From contig NC_023035.1 of assembly GCF_000507245.1 (NCBI RefSeq), positions 1,589,501 through 1,653,500 on the forward strand: 64,000 nt of DNA, read 5' to 3'. Under the pieces are notes generated by a model. It was not told the origin of the DNA. It saw only the letters and a program-made list of their open reading frames with translations, and searched no databases. Positions 23,784 to 33,305 of the stretch are shown here, piece after piece. Position 1 is the stretch's first letter; each line of letters starts with the position of its first letter. Origin of the DNA: Salinispira pacifica (GTDB lineage: Bacteria; Spirochaetota; Spirochaetia; DSM-27196; Salinispiraceae). The translations under genes and the position numbers were made by a program.

Positions 23784-25337
23784 CTATCCTTTCGCCTTGG
23801 CGCCGGATTCGGCCTTGAGATAGGCTTCAACTTCATCGAAAAACTGTGCTTCGATATCTTCTCCGGGCCTGGGAGTGAGCAGGCTGGTAATGATGTACGC
23901 CAGGGTATTGACCAACAGGCTGGGGATGACCGGATGGCCTATTACCAATGGACGTTCACCGTTGACTACGATTACCAGGCTGAGAACCAGGTATATTACC
24001 CCTGCCAGGGTTCCGGCTATGGCTCCCTGCTTTGTTCCCCGTTTCCACAAAAGACCTCCCACCAATGCCGGTGCCCACTGGGCGAAACCCGGGACACTCA
24101 CGTCGGTGAGGTAGAGGGCCATGGCACCCTGATTGAGAAAACTGACAACAAGGCTGAGAACAACCACAGCAATAACCGCCCAACGGGCCCAGGTGGTAAT
24201 CTGCCTGTCGCTGGCATCAGGCTTAAACAGCCCCTGAATGATGTCCCGGCTGACGATAACGCTTGAGGTCATCAACTGTACCGCTGCGGTACTCACCGCC
24301 GCGGCGATTACCCCCAGAAGAACGAACACGCCGAACCATTCCGGCAACGTACGGCTGATTACCGTTTGAACGACCCTGTCGGCCTCCGTCTGGAGAGACA
24401 CTCCGTTGCTGTTCGCCAGTGCCTGCAACTCTTCCATGGGCATGGCGGCGGGAGCAACCAGGGAACCCCAGATGAAGGGGAGAATATAAAAGAACAGTCC
24501 CCCGAAAACGAATATCAACAGAGGGAACCATTTAAACAGGCTCTTGTCTCTGGCGGTCATGCAGCCGATGGCTACGTGGGGCCAGCTGAATGCCAGGATT
24601 CCTACCACGAAGGTTCCGCCGAGGACCACCGGGGTATAGGCCCCCACCGGACCGGGATCTGAAAGAAGTTCCGGCCGGGACTGTGCAACGATGCTTGCAG
24701 CCTGGGCCAGACCGCCGTCGGGAAACAGAACCTGTACCGCCCACAGCAGGCTTCCCAGGAGGGCCGTCATATATATGACCCCCAGAAAGATATTCACCCA
24801 TGCCACAATTCTCATTCCGCCCAGCATCACCAGCACTATCAGAATAACTGCGGTGTAAATGGCACCCCAGGCTGCGGGCAAACCGGTGAGGGCTTCAAAA
24901 CCCGCACCCACCCCAAGGGGCTGAATGCCGACATAGGGAACAATAAACGCAAGAATACTCAGGGACAGGATGAGCCGCAGGGTCTTGGATTGATACCGTT
25001 CCCCCAGTACCTCAACAGGTGAGAGAAAGCGGTTGATTTTGGCCAGAGCCCAGAGCCGGGGTCCCAAAAACATGTAGAGCCCCGCAAAGCCTACCACCGA
25101 ACCCCAGATGAACATGACGTATCCCGGTCCCTGGGTATAAAGCAAACCGGGGAATCCGTAAAAGGTCCAGGCCGATGATATGGCAAATAAAACAAAAAAG
25201 AACATGACAACAACGCCGATGGTGCGCCCGCCGAGCATGAAATCTTCTGCGGTCTTTGCACTTATCCGATACCCGTATGCCGCCATGAAAACGATAACAG
25301 CCCCGAAGAGGGTGAGCGAAACGAGAGTAAAAGCCAT
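23784..25337 (-). CDS. Sodium:solute symporter (SSS family)
   Basis: A 517-residue SSS protein with about 13 hydrophobic segments. Typical blocks are EDFMLGGRTIG near the N-terminus and AAVSTAAVQLMTSSVIVSRDI in the second half, where the sodium site lies. It should import an organic solute with Na+, most likely a carboxylate, given its DUF3311-like partner and the acyl/lipoate genes downstream (inference). The ATG at 25337 is chosen for AGGAGG just upstream; the longer open frame before it has none. It lies 8 bp after the small membrane protein gene and 10 bp before the chimera pair: one operon. Confidence 0.9.
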   Translation of the reverse strand: MAFTLVSLTLFGAVIVFMAAYGYRISAKTAEDFMLGGRTIGVVVMFFFVLFAISSAWTFYGFPGLLYTQGPGYVMFIWGSVVGFAGLYMFLGPRLWALAKINRFLSPVEVLGERYQSKTLRLILSLSILAFIVPYVGIQPLGVGAGFEALTGLPAAWGAIYTAVILIVLVMLGGMRIVAWVNIFLGVIYMTALLGSLLWAVQVLFPDGGLAQAASIVAQSRPELLSDPGPVGAYTPVVLGGTFVVGILAFSWPHVAIGCMTARDKSLFKWFPLLIFVFGGLFFYILPFIWGSLVAPAAMPMEELQALANSNGVSLQTEADRVVQTVISRTLPEWFGVFVLLGVIAAAVSTAAVQLMTSSVIVSRDIIQGLFKPDASDRQITTWARWAVIAVVVLSLVVSFLNQGAMALYLTDVSVPGFAQWAPALVGGLLWKRGTKQGAIAGTLAGVIYLVLSLVIVVNGERPLVIGHPVIPSLLVNTLAYIITSLLTPRPGEDIEAQFFDEVEAYLKAESGAKAKG

Positions 25338-25345
25338 AGGACCTC

Positions 25346-25579
25346 CTACCGGTACGGCCAGAAGAAAAAGAAGTAGATGATGTAGCTGATCAGCCAAAAG
25401 AGTACAAAAATGACTCCTATTACCAACGGCATGGTCATCCACCCGAACAGCAAGAAGGGTTCTTCACCGGGACCGGTTTGGGTACCGCCGATTGCCAGGA
25501 AGGTGATAAACCCGATTACCGACAACAGCAGGAGCACAAGGTATATCCTGCCGGCACTATGACGTGTCATTTCTTTCAT
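25346..25579 (-). CDS. Small membrane protein, DUF3311-like symporter partner
   Basis: A 77-residue protein with two hydrophobic helices (about residues 12-30 and 45-70) and an aromatic-rich end, YFFFFWPYR. Small two-helix proteins of the DUF3311 type are regularly encoded directly before SSS symporters, as here, with an 8-bp gap. It is probably a subunit or assembly factor of the symporter. The start could be the ATG at 25579 or the next Met three codons later (25570). Confidence 0.75.
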   Translation of the reverse strand: MKEMTRHSAGRIYLVLLLLSVIGFITFLAIGGTQTGPGEEPFLLFGWMTMPLVIGVIFVLFWLISYIIYFFFFWPYR

Positions 25580-25855
25580 GCTTATAGAATAATCACATAC
25601 AGTGATGATTTGCAGACATTTCGCTATTTTCCTGATAAAAATAATCAGATAATAATACGCACCCCCAAAACAGCTCAACATACGTGTATTGATTCCTGCC
25701 AAGTTCACGGATGAACATCCACCGCTCCTCTTTTCCGGGCCCGAGCACCTCCATGAGTTCCTCTGCCGGATTCAATCACAGGGGGAGATATACGCCCGCT
25801 GAAATTCGCTCCACCAACCAAATTCCAGACGAAAGATATTTCTCTGTGGATCTCC

Positions 25856-25861
25856 TATACT
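25856..25861 (+). promoter_or_regulatory. Possible -10 box of a leaderless sensor-kinase transcript
   Basis: TATACT ends 7 nt before the ATG at 25869, the same spacing as TATGAT before rbsR. No Shine-Dalgarno fits in between. The -35 is weak, so confidence is moderate at best. Confidence 0.35.
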
Positions 25862-25868
25862 ATGAGAC

Positions 25869-27665
25869 ATGAAAAGCAGGAAGTATCCACAAAGCCGATT
25901 CCTTGCCGGCAAGTTCCCGTCGCTGGTGTTTATCTGGCTTTTCTGCATTCCCGGTATGCTCATGTCTCAGGGCGAACGAGTTCAAACCCCGGGAGGGACA
26001 GAAAACCTGATGCGTGGCAATTCGGATGTTGTGGCGGGCATATACGACAATCATCCCAAAATCTATCTGGATGATAATGGGCAGCCTGCAGGCTTTTTCG
26101 CCGAGCTGGTTGAAGTGATAGCCGGGGAACTGAACTGGAATGTTGAGTACCGTTATGGAAGCTGGACGGAGAATCTGGAACGCCTTGAAGCGGGCTCAAT
26201 CGATATGCTGGTGGATGTTGGCTACTCATCCGAGCGGGCTGAACGGTTCGAGTACAATTCCGAAGGTGTGTTCGCCGACTGGGCGGTTGTGTATACCCGG
26301 AAAGGAAGCGGAATAGAGCATATAGATGATCTGTCCGGGGTGCGGATAGCCTCCATGACGGGGAGCATTCATCACGACGGTCCCATGGGGCTTGTTGTAC
26401 TGAACCGGCAGCTCAAACTGAATATGGATATTGTGGAGGTGGATAATTATCGCCACGGCTTCTCTGTTCTCCAGAGCGGTCTGGCGGATGCGGCTGTGGT
26501 GAACCGGATTTTCGGCAAGAACAATGCATCTGAGTTCGGAGTGAAACGGACTGCGATTATTTTTGACCCCCACATGCTTCATTTTGCGTTTCCAAAAATT
26601 GGCGATCCCAAGCTGATTAACGACCTGGACCGGGTGCTCAGTGCCCTGAAGTCCGACGAAAATTCCGTCTATTATGATCTCATCGACCGCTATATTGCCG
26701 GCTATTTCACCACACGGGATACTGTGCCGCTGTGGCTGAATGTAAGTCTGTTTATCTCTATTTTGGCGGCCTCCCTCTTTCTGATTCTCGGCTGGCAGCT
26801 GTACAGGGAAGTGAAAAACCGACGGCGCAGCGAGGAGTATCTGAGAAAATATCAGGACCAGCTTATATTGAATGCCCAGCAAAGTTATCTGGGTAGAATG
26901 ATTCAGTCATTGTCTCATGAATTAAATACCCCCCTGGGCAACGGAATTCTGGCATTTTCCTCCGCCAGGGAACTTCTGGATGCAGAGGAAACCAAACGGG
27001 GTAATGCCCGTGAGCCGACAAAAACAATTGAGCCGGAAATTTCTGAGCTGGTAAAGAGTTATCTGGATGCCGGTCTTGATTCACTGAAACGGCTCAGCGA
27101 AATCAACGAACGGTTCAAGTCGCTGCATCAGGAGCTTGAAGAGCATACCAGGGAATGGAAGGCCGTTGAAAGCGTACGGCAGATCTGTTCGGTATGGCAG
27201 GAGCAGTTGAGGCGGAACAATATCAGCCTGAACATAACCGGGCCGGAAGAGGAAAGCTGGGATATTTCCATTCAGGCGCTGAATACGGTGCTGAGTGAAC
27301 TGATCCAGAACAGCCTGGATCATGGCTGTCCTGCATGCTCCGAAGAAGGTGAGGGGATCACCAATTCATCCCCGCCGGTGATGGAAATACACATCAATCT
27401 GGAGAAGCAGCCGAAACCTCAGTCACCGAATCAAACCGGTAATCGAAGAATGCGATGGCTCGTTGATTATCGGGATACGGGAACCGGCATAGCCGAGGGG
27501 AGCAGGGCATCGGTGTTTCATCCCTTCGAGACAAGCGGACGCAGGAGGGGACATCTGGGGCTGGGAATGCATATCGCCTATCTGGTTGTCATCAGACAGC
27601 TGGCCGGAGAGCTTCTGTGTCTGGAATCCGACGTCGGGGCCCATTTTCAGCTTCGCTTGAATTGA
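25869..27665 (+). CDS. Sensor histidine kinase with periplasmic solute-binding (SBP_bac_3) sensor
   Basis: A 598-residue hybrid sensor. The signal peptide or anchor is at residues 1-32. A periplasmic amino-acid-binding-like domain spans ~50-270 (DDNGQPAGFFAELVEVIAGEL is characteristic). One membrane helix lies at ~287-310, then a cytoplasmic kinase: H-box SLSHELNTP with the phosphorylated His near 351, N-box ELIQNSLDHG (~479), G1 DTGTGI (~536) and G2 GLGMHI (~564). It should sense a small ligand outside and phosphorylate a response regulator that is not encoded next to it. Possible leaderless mRNA. It stands alone, with no receiver domain in the protein. Confidence 0.88.
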   Translation: MKSRKYPQSRFLAGKFPSLVFIWLFCIPGMLMSQGERVQTPGGTENLMRGNSDVVAGIYDNHPKIYLDDNGQPAGFFAELVEVIAGELNWNVEYRYGSWTENLERLEAGSIDMLVDVGYSSERAERFEYNSEGVFADWAVVYTRKGSGIEHIDDLSGVRIASMTGSIHHDGPMGLVVLNRQLKLNMDIVEVDNYRHGFSVLQSGLADAAVVNRIFGKNNASEFGVKRTAIIFDPHMLHFAFPKIGDPKLINDLDRVLSALKSDENSVYYDLIDRYIAGYFTTRDTVPLWLNVSLFISILAASLFLILGWQLYREVKNRRRSEEYLRKYQDQLILNAQQSYLGRMIQSLSHELNTPLGNGILAFSSARELLDAEETKRGNAREPTKTIEPEISELVKSYLDAGLDSLKRLSEINERFKSLHQELEEHTREWKAVESVRQICSVWQEQLRRNNISLNITGPEEESWDISIQALNTVLSELIQNSLDHGCPACSEEGEGITNSSPPVMEIHINLEKQPKPQSPNQTGNRRMRWLVDYRDTGTGIAEGSRASVFHPFETSGRRRGHLGLGMHIAYLVVIRQLAGELLCLESDVGAHFQLRLN

Positions 27666-27711
27666 CCACTGTATGGTGTGAATCAGGTATGAAAGCTCAG
27701 GATTTTTCCGT

Positions 27712-27960
27712 TCAAATGTTCAGCTTACCGGCCGTCGCACTGGTCCCTTCGGCGAGTTTCCGGATCTCTTCGGCGACCACCGCAAATCCCCGCCCCGAAT
27801 CTCCTGCATGGGCGGCTTCGATGGCTGCATTCATGGACAGCAGGTTTATCTGAGAAGATACTTTGGAGATGGTGTGGATGAAATCCCGTTGGGCCGGTTC
27901 CCTGCTTCCTGTTTCTTCCGTTGCAGAATGGCATCGGATAGTCGGCGAAATTTCGTTTCA
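27712..27960 (-). pseudogene. Fragment of a methyl-accepting chemotaxis protein
   Basis: Reading leftward on the minus strand, the stretch encodes ATEETG near 27920 and then the unmistakable chemoreceptor tip: [20 protein letters not shown] followed by [18 protein letters not shown] stop at 27714-27712 follows a few codons later (GKLNI). A real receptor would continue ~150 residues beyond this and have a sensor and membrane segments before it. Here both ends are missing and no start is visible, so this is a remnant. The sequence is close to the receptors at 29681 and 52115. Confidence 0.8.
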
Positions 27961-27975
27961 CAAGCTTCTGTGCAC
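27956..27975. repeat. 20-bp repeat shared with 50369-50388
   Basis: The sequence TTTCACAAGCTTCTGTGCAC here is identical to 50369-50388. A near-copy in the opposite direction, two mismatches over 19 bases, lies at 50250-50268. It is partly palindromic around AAGCTT. Here it borders the chemoreceptor remnant; the other copies flank a spacer next to the photolyase gene. Confidence 0.7.
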
Positions 27976-28063
27976 AACAATCAATTTACAAAAATTGATC
28001 GAAAATGTAATATCAAATCCCATACCACCGTACCTCAACGGTACCTTTTAGGAGATTCAACAT

Positions 28064-28903
28064 ATGTTTAGTTCTCATTCTCTTCCCAAAAACGCGGCTC
28101 GGGCTGTGATGCTTATTGCCGTTTTTTGGCTGGTTGCAGGGGTTGCGACTTCCGCACAGGTGTTCACCTCTTTGGGCATTGCCACAGGTCCAAATAACCT
28201 CGGTTTTTCCGGCACGCAGATTCCGGCGGCGGATTATACCATTGTGCCCAATGCCGAAATGTACAGCGGAGGGAATGACGATTCCACACCGCTGGTTTTC
28301 AGCGGGGTGTTTACTCTGGGGTATCATTTCAATCCTCTTTCGGTGTATGCCCGGGTAGGCTATGCGGGAAGAAACAGTTCTCAAACCACCGGGGGCAGCA
28401 GCAGTCAGTCTTACACTACAGGTACATACACATCCCGGGATCACCTGGATTTGCTGCTGCGACAGCTGGTAACTACATTGCATGCTTCGTATGAGTTGGG
28501 AGCTGATGTTGCCGGCGAACAGTTTTCCGCCTTCGGAGGCCTGGGAGCAGGGGTGAGCATTCAGATGGATAACAGCAAAATTGTATACCGGGAAGCCAAC
28601 GGAAACTGGCCCAGCTACACCGAGGGAACCCCTTCCTCAGGATACGATGATGCAGCCACCCTCCCGGTCACGGGCTTGAATTCGGTATCCCTGATTACTG
28701 TTCCCGAGCTTGGCGTGCGCTGGTATGCAGCGAGCGGAAAGCACGGTTTTTCTCTGGGAGCCGGTGCGAACGTATATCTTACACCCAGGGTCAGCACTGT
28801 GGCAGTTCAGATCCAGGATGAAGGGGGGAACGCCGCTCTGGTAACTGCCGCAGAAAAATCCTTCGAGCTGTATTTCTTCTTCGACTATTCCCTTATTTTC
28901 TGA
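28064..28903 (+). CDS. Putative outer-membrane beta-barrel protein
   Basis: A 279-residue exported protein of unknown function. The N-terminal signal peptide (~1-30) ends near VATSAQ. The mature part is rich in alternating hydrophobic and polar strands, Gly, Ser and Thr, and finishes with FFFDYSLIF, a terminal aromatic typical of outer-membrane barrels. AGGAG lies 8-10 bp before the ATG. It is monocistronic: a strong terminator follows 55 bp after the stop. I cannot name a family; porin or adhesin-like roles are both open. Confidence 0.7.
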   Translation: MFSSHSLPKNAARAVMLIAVFWLVAGVATSAQVFTSLGIATGPNNLGFSGTQIPAADYTIVPNAEMYSGGNDDSTPLVFSGVFTLGYHFNPLSVYARVGYAGRNSSQTTGGSSSQSYTTGTYTSRDHLDLLLRQLVTTLHASYELGADVAGEQFSAFGGLGAGVSIQMDNSKIVYREANGNWPSYTEGTPSSGYDDAATLPVTGLNSVSLITVPELGVRWYAASGKHGFSLGAGANVYLTPRVSTVAVQIQDEGGNAALVTAAEKSFELYFFFDYSLIF

Positions 28904-28957
28904 TCAGATCAGCTTCAAACGTCCTTTTATCCGATATAGTGTATCGGGTTGCATGTG

Positions 28958-28985
28958 AGACCGGGACTCTTCCCGGTCTTTTTTT
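28958..28985 (+). terminator. Rho-independent terminator
   Basis: AGACCGGGA (28958-28966) pairs with TCCCGGTCT (28971-28979) over a CTCT loop and is followed by a seven-T run. It ends the beta-barrel gene. Confidence 0.92.
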
Positions 28986-29068
28986 ACGCTGATATCAGAT
29001 CGGAATAGGTGAAGGCAATGCGGGTCTGATCCGATATGGCTGGCATAAGAGGAATGCGTGCACGTTGG

Positions 29069-29350
29069 TTATTCACTTAAGCCGGACTTACGAAACTCAT
29101 CTTCAAGCTTATTGTCCAGAAGCTTGTTCTCCGCCTCCAGCTGCATGATATGCAATTTCTTCTTCTCCACTTCCAGCCGTTCACGCTCAAGCTCAAGTTT
29201 CTTTTTATCCAGTCCCGCACGCTGAATCATGCTGATTCCCCCGAATACCGCAAGCGGACCCCCGACGAACAACAGCCCTACAATCATCACAATACCAAAA
29301 TCCATGAAATCTGCTGAGGTCACTCGATTGAATATCGTTTCAATGGCCAA
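29069..29350 (-). CDS. Small membrane protein with coiled-coil tail
   Basis: A 93-residue protein: one or two hydrophobic segments at residues ~17-42 (FGIVMIVGLLFVGGPLAVFG), then a highly charged coiled coil (LELERERLEVEKKKLHIMQL) to the end. The layout recalls phage-shock PspB-like or flotillin-associated small proteins, but I recognise no family. The start is a TTG; an in-frame ATG at 29305 (FMDFGIV) would give 78 residues. No strong ribosome binding site at either. Monocistronic. Confidence 0.6.
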   Translation of the reverse strand: MAIETIFNRVTSADFMDFGIVMIVGLLFVGGPLAVFGGISMIQRAGLDKKKLELERERLEVEKKKLHIMQLEAENKLLDNKLEDEFRKSGLSE

Positions 29351-29680
29351 TTCTCAATATCTGCCGGAAGTGATCACTTATTTTATTTTCCGGTAATCGA
29401 AGAGAAACCGGGACTTGAAAAATGACTCCAATTCACTGTTTTAATCTGAAAACGTCTGCTCATTCGGTTTATGAGACTTTTATAGGTTTTCCGGCGTCGC
29501 CAATGTACGAAGGCCTGGAACAGGGAAAATGTATTTGAATACTATATCACTCTTCATTCAAATAGAACAGCAACAAAAAACCTTGTATTTGACATCAGCT
29601 TCCACATCCGTAAGTCTTTATATAGTAGAGTTGTAGAATTTTGGTTCATTTAAATACAGGACGCTGAAGAGGAGGCTGAC
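29351..29680. other. Intergenic region before the chemoreceptor
   Basis: 330 bp without a gene. It contains TTGACA at 29589-29594 and an A+T-rich TTTATATAG at about 29617-29625, but the spacing is too long for a standard promoter. No sigma-28-type chemotaxis promoter is convincing. GAGGAGG just before 29681 is the ribosome binding site of the next gene. Confidence 0.4.
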
Positions 29681-32223
29681 GTGGAGAACAACGAGTCCAT
29701 ACCATTTATAAAGAGCATTGGAGGACGGATTTCTCTGATGTTTGCCCTGCTGATGATTACAGGCATTGCCGCTGTTGCGGTAATATCGGTTCTTCAGTCG
29801 GGAAATGCCCTTACGGATGCAAGCTTTAATCAGCTGCGGGCAATCCGGGAGATCAAAAAGGGCCAAGTGGAAGGCTATTTCAATGAAAGATATGCCGATA
29901 TGAATGTTCTTTCCAATATGCTTGAGGCTTTCAAGCAGCGCTCTTTCGGTGAGCTGCGGACTATTCAGCAGGCTCGGAACAATGAACTTGAAGCATTCTT
30001 CTCCGATAACGGGGGCCCGGGACTGACGGCTCATCTTCCGCCGCATACCGTCAGAATCTGAACCGCATACTTTCACCTGGTGTGAATACAGAAGAGGAAC
30101 AAAGCAGCAGTTTTCTCACCCGCTACGTGAACGGCAGCTACATTCTTCAAAGCAATGCCCGGATTTTTGGAGCCGCCGAAGGAACCGTGCTGGATTCCCC
30201 GGTGCCCGAATATATCAGCACTGCACATTCAAGACAACGAGGAACCGCGGTGGTTAGCGATAGCCGGGGCGAACTGCATATGGTTGTGTACTCGCCGTTC
30301 AATGATGCTTCCGGCAGCAATTATGCACTCTTTACCACCTTGCCCCTGGAAACTGCGGTAAGTGTTACCCTGGATGGACACAGGAATGATTTTCTCACTG
30401 AGTATACCGCTGAGTACGGATACTACGATCTCTTTCTCATCCATCCCGAAGGGAATATTTTCTATTCTGTGTCGGAAGAATCTGATCTGGACACAAACAT
30501 TATAAACGGCACATATTCAGACTCCAGTCTGGGAGAAGCGGTGAGAGAGGCTCTGGACAGCGAAACGCTTTCTTTTGGAGACTTCAAACCCTATGCTCCG
30601 TCAGGGGGAGAACCTGCCGCCTTCATCGCCCAGCCCATTATGGCCGACGGCGAGGTTCAGATGGTGCTTGCCCTGCAGCTTGCCCTGGACAGAGTGAATG
30701 AAATAATGCAGGAACGAAGCGGTATGGGGGAAACCGGCGAAAGCTATCTTGTCGGCCCGGATAAGCTCATGCGTTCCGACTCATTCCTGGATCCGGTAAA
30801 CCGAACCGTGAGTGCATCCTTCGCCCGTCCCACCCAGGGTTCGGTGGATACCGAAGCCTCCCGAAGCGCACTCCAGGGAGTTACCGACTCAAAAGTTATT
30901 ACCGACTACAACGGAAACCGGGTGCTCTCATCCTATGGGGATGTGAGCGTCTATGATACCACCTGGGCCCTGATCTCAGAAATTGATGAGGCCGAAGTTA
31001 ACCAGCCCCTTATTCTACTCACAGGTCTTATTGTTATCTCTGCTGCAGTGCTGACGGTGATCGCCATTGCCGCATCAGTGCTCTTTGCCCGGAGCATTTC
31101 CCAGCCGATTCTTCAGCTTGTTGCCGGGGCGGGCAATCTGGCGGTGGGAGATATTTCCATGAGCGATCTGAATCAGAAAAAATTCGGAAAGATTCGGAAG
31201 CGAAGCGACGAGCTGGGGGTTATCGGGCGTTCCTTTGCCGACCTGGCGGAATATCAGCAGGAGAAAACCGAGATTGCTTCAGAAATTGCTGCAAACAATT
31301 TACAGGTTGAAGCGAAAATTTCATCCACCAAAGATGTTCTGGGACAGGCGTTCGCAACCATGCTCGAATCCCTGAACGGAGTCCTGCTTCAGGTGAACGA
31401 AACGGTTGAGCAGGTGAATGTGGGTGCAGACCAGGTGAGTCAGGCGAGTCAGGAATTGAGCCAGGGTGCGACCGAGCAGGCCAGCAGCCTGGAAGAGATT
31501 TCCAGCTCGGTTACCGAGATCAGCGGCCAGTCCAAGCAGAATGCGGAAAGTTCGGGCGAAGCCCTCTCTCTCGCCCGGGAAGCCAGCGAAAATGCCGATA
31601 AAGGCAGTCAGCAGATGGAGCAGCTGAATCAGGTCATGGAACGGATCAATGCATCCTCCGATGAGATCAATAAAGTCGTGAAGGTGATAGATGATATTGC
31701 CTTCCAGATCAATCTTCTGGCCTTGAATGCCAATGTGGAAGCTGCAAGGGCAGGAAAATACGGCCGGGGATTTGCCGTGGTGGCGGATGAAGTGCGGAAT
31801 CTTGCCAACCGAAGCGCCGAAGCCGTCCAGGAAACAACCCAAATGGTCGGTGACACAGTGTCGAATATTAAAGCAGGTACAGGAGCTGCAGAATCCACCG
31901 CAGCTCAATTGTCTTCCATCGTTGAGAGTACCGGCAAGGTTGCCGGCCTGCTGAATGAAATTGCAGCCGCAAGCCAGGAACAGTCTCTGGCCATAGAACA
32001 GATCAACGAGGGGCTGTCCCAAATCGATGAGGCGACCCAGTCCAACACCGCATCCGCCGAAGAGAGTGCCGCAGCATCAGAAGAACTGGCCGGACAGTCC
32101 CAGGAATTGCGGGGTCTTGTTTCCCGGTTCAGGCTCGCCCGGCAGCGTGCACAGCAGGCCATGCTTCCCGCACTTGGAGAATCCTCTGAGGAAGGGTATG
32201 ACGAAGGGTATGAGGACTACTGA
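29681..32223 (+). pseudogene. Methyl-accepting chemotaxis protein split by a one-base frameshift
   Basis: Two frames together encode one receptor of ~847 residues. The GTG at 29681 (GAGGAGG upstream) begins a cytoplasmic tip and first membrane helix (SLMFALLMITGIAAVAVISV). That frame runs to 30061, but the natural continuation switches to the frame that ends at 32223. Adding one G to GGGGG at 30011-30015 restores one reading frame. The rest has a large periplasmic Cache-type sensor, a second membrane helix (residues ~310-335 of the second frame), a HAMP segment and a full signalling domain with [20 protein letters not shown]. The protein senses an external ligand and controls CheA. The G-run could be phase-variable or a sequencing error. 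Confidence 0.85.
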
Positions 32224-32237
32224 TCCCCTGGGATCAG
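32220..32237. terminator. Hairpin at the chemoreceptor stop codon
   Basis: CTGATCCC (32220-32227) and GGGATCAG (32230-32237) form a perfect 8-bp stem that includes the TGA stop. There is no clear T-run after it on the plus strand, so it may stabilise the 3' end rather than terminate efficiently. Confidence 0.45.
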
Positions 32238-32302
32238 CAGTCCCGTTACCTCTGCATTCTTCGAAATATCTTCTTATTCCTCGGGGGGGAAATAAAAGGA
32301 GC

Positions 32303-33199
32303 CTATTCAGACTCTTCTGTGGACACCTCTGCAGATTGTTCAGGTGATAATTTTGAAGGTGCTTCTCTCCGCTCTTCCGGGCTGAAACAGAGCCGGATAA
32401 GCGCTGAATATCCGAACATATAGATGGCATAGACAATTAATCCCACAGCTGCGGTGAGGGCATACCACCCGGGGCTGAACACTGCTCCGCTGTATGCTCC
32501 GGCCTGCGCCGCTGCGGCCGTATCGTATAATGTCAGGCTGTTCTCGGTCCGGGGAATTACAAAAAGAAAACTGGTGAGTACGGTCAACAGCATGGGGAGG
32601 AGGAAACTCAGAAGAATGAGACGGTTGTTCCTGAACAACTCAACGCTCTTCCTGGTTGAAGACCAGAAGCGGTATCTGGTGGTGATGGTGATATACACCG
32701 ACGGCATAAGCCTGGCCGTTCCCCAAAGGACAGGAATATACATGAGAATCATGGGGACAATCAGGGCATTCGGGTTATACTCACTGCCTTGCATGCCTAT
32801 GAAGATCACCGGCAGCATGAGTGCAAAACCCAGTAAAAACCAGGGAAGAATACGCACCAGCACCGAAAGGGATGTTACTATCAGGTTAGGAATTTCCTTC
32901 AGGGTACGCATGGCCCGCGGTCCTGAAACCAGATCTCCTGAATCGGAAGCGAGATACATGAATACATACAGGGAAATCAGTCCGAAAAGAATTGAAACTG
33001 CCAAGTGAGGCAGGAAAAATTCAAACCAAAACCCGGACATGCCGCCTTCTGTCACCAACTCGGTTGTTCTGGGCATCATCATCTGGGTGAACAGAAGCCC
33101 GTACCCTACCGATAGCACGCCCAGCAAGGCTACTACAGGCCATTTTTCGCGGAAGATTCTTTTACTTTCCGCGTACAGTTGTGAAAAACTGGTAGTCAT
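32303..33199 (-). CDS. Polytopic membrane protein of unknown function
   Basis: A 298-residue integral membrane protein with about six hydrophobic segments (e.g. VVALLGVLSVGYGLLF near residue 22, WYALTAAVGLIVYAIYMFGY near 250) and a short Glu/Ser-rich cytoplasmic tail ending STEESE. No catalytic motif. The general layout is like the large YciC/DUF975-type groups of bacterial membrane proteins, but I cannot assign one. It is convergent with the chemoreceptor and divergent from phnD. Confidence 0.65.
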   Translation of the reverse strand: MTTSFSQLYAESKRIFREKWPVVALLGVLSVGYGLLFTQMMMPRTTELVTEGGMSGFWFEFFLPHLAVSILFGLISLYVFMYLASDSGDLVSGPRAMRTLKEIPNLIVTSLSVLVRILPWFLLGFALMLPVIFIGMQGSEYNPNALIVPMILMYIPVLWGTARLMPSVYITITTRYRFWSSTRKSVELFRNNRLILLSFLLPMLLTVLTSFLFVIPRTENSLTLYDTAAAAQAGAYSGAVFSPGWYALTAAVGLIVYAIYMFGYSALIRLCFSPEERREAPSKLSPEQSAEVSTEESE

Positions 33200-33305
33200 G
33201 AAAACCTCTTTTTTTATTATTTTACCATAATCTCATATTATACCAACACAAATCTCATAATTTCTTCCTACGGTGTACGGGACATACACAAAGGAGGACT
33301 GAGGT

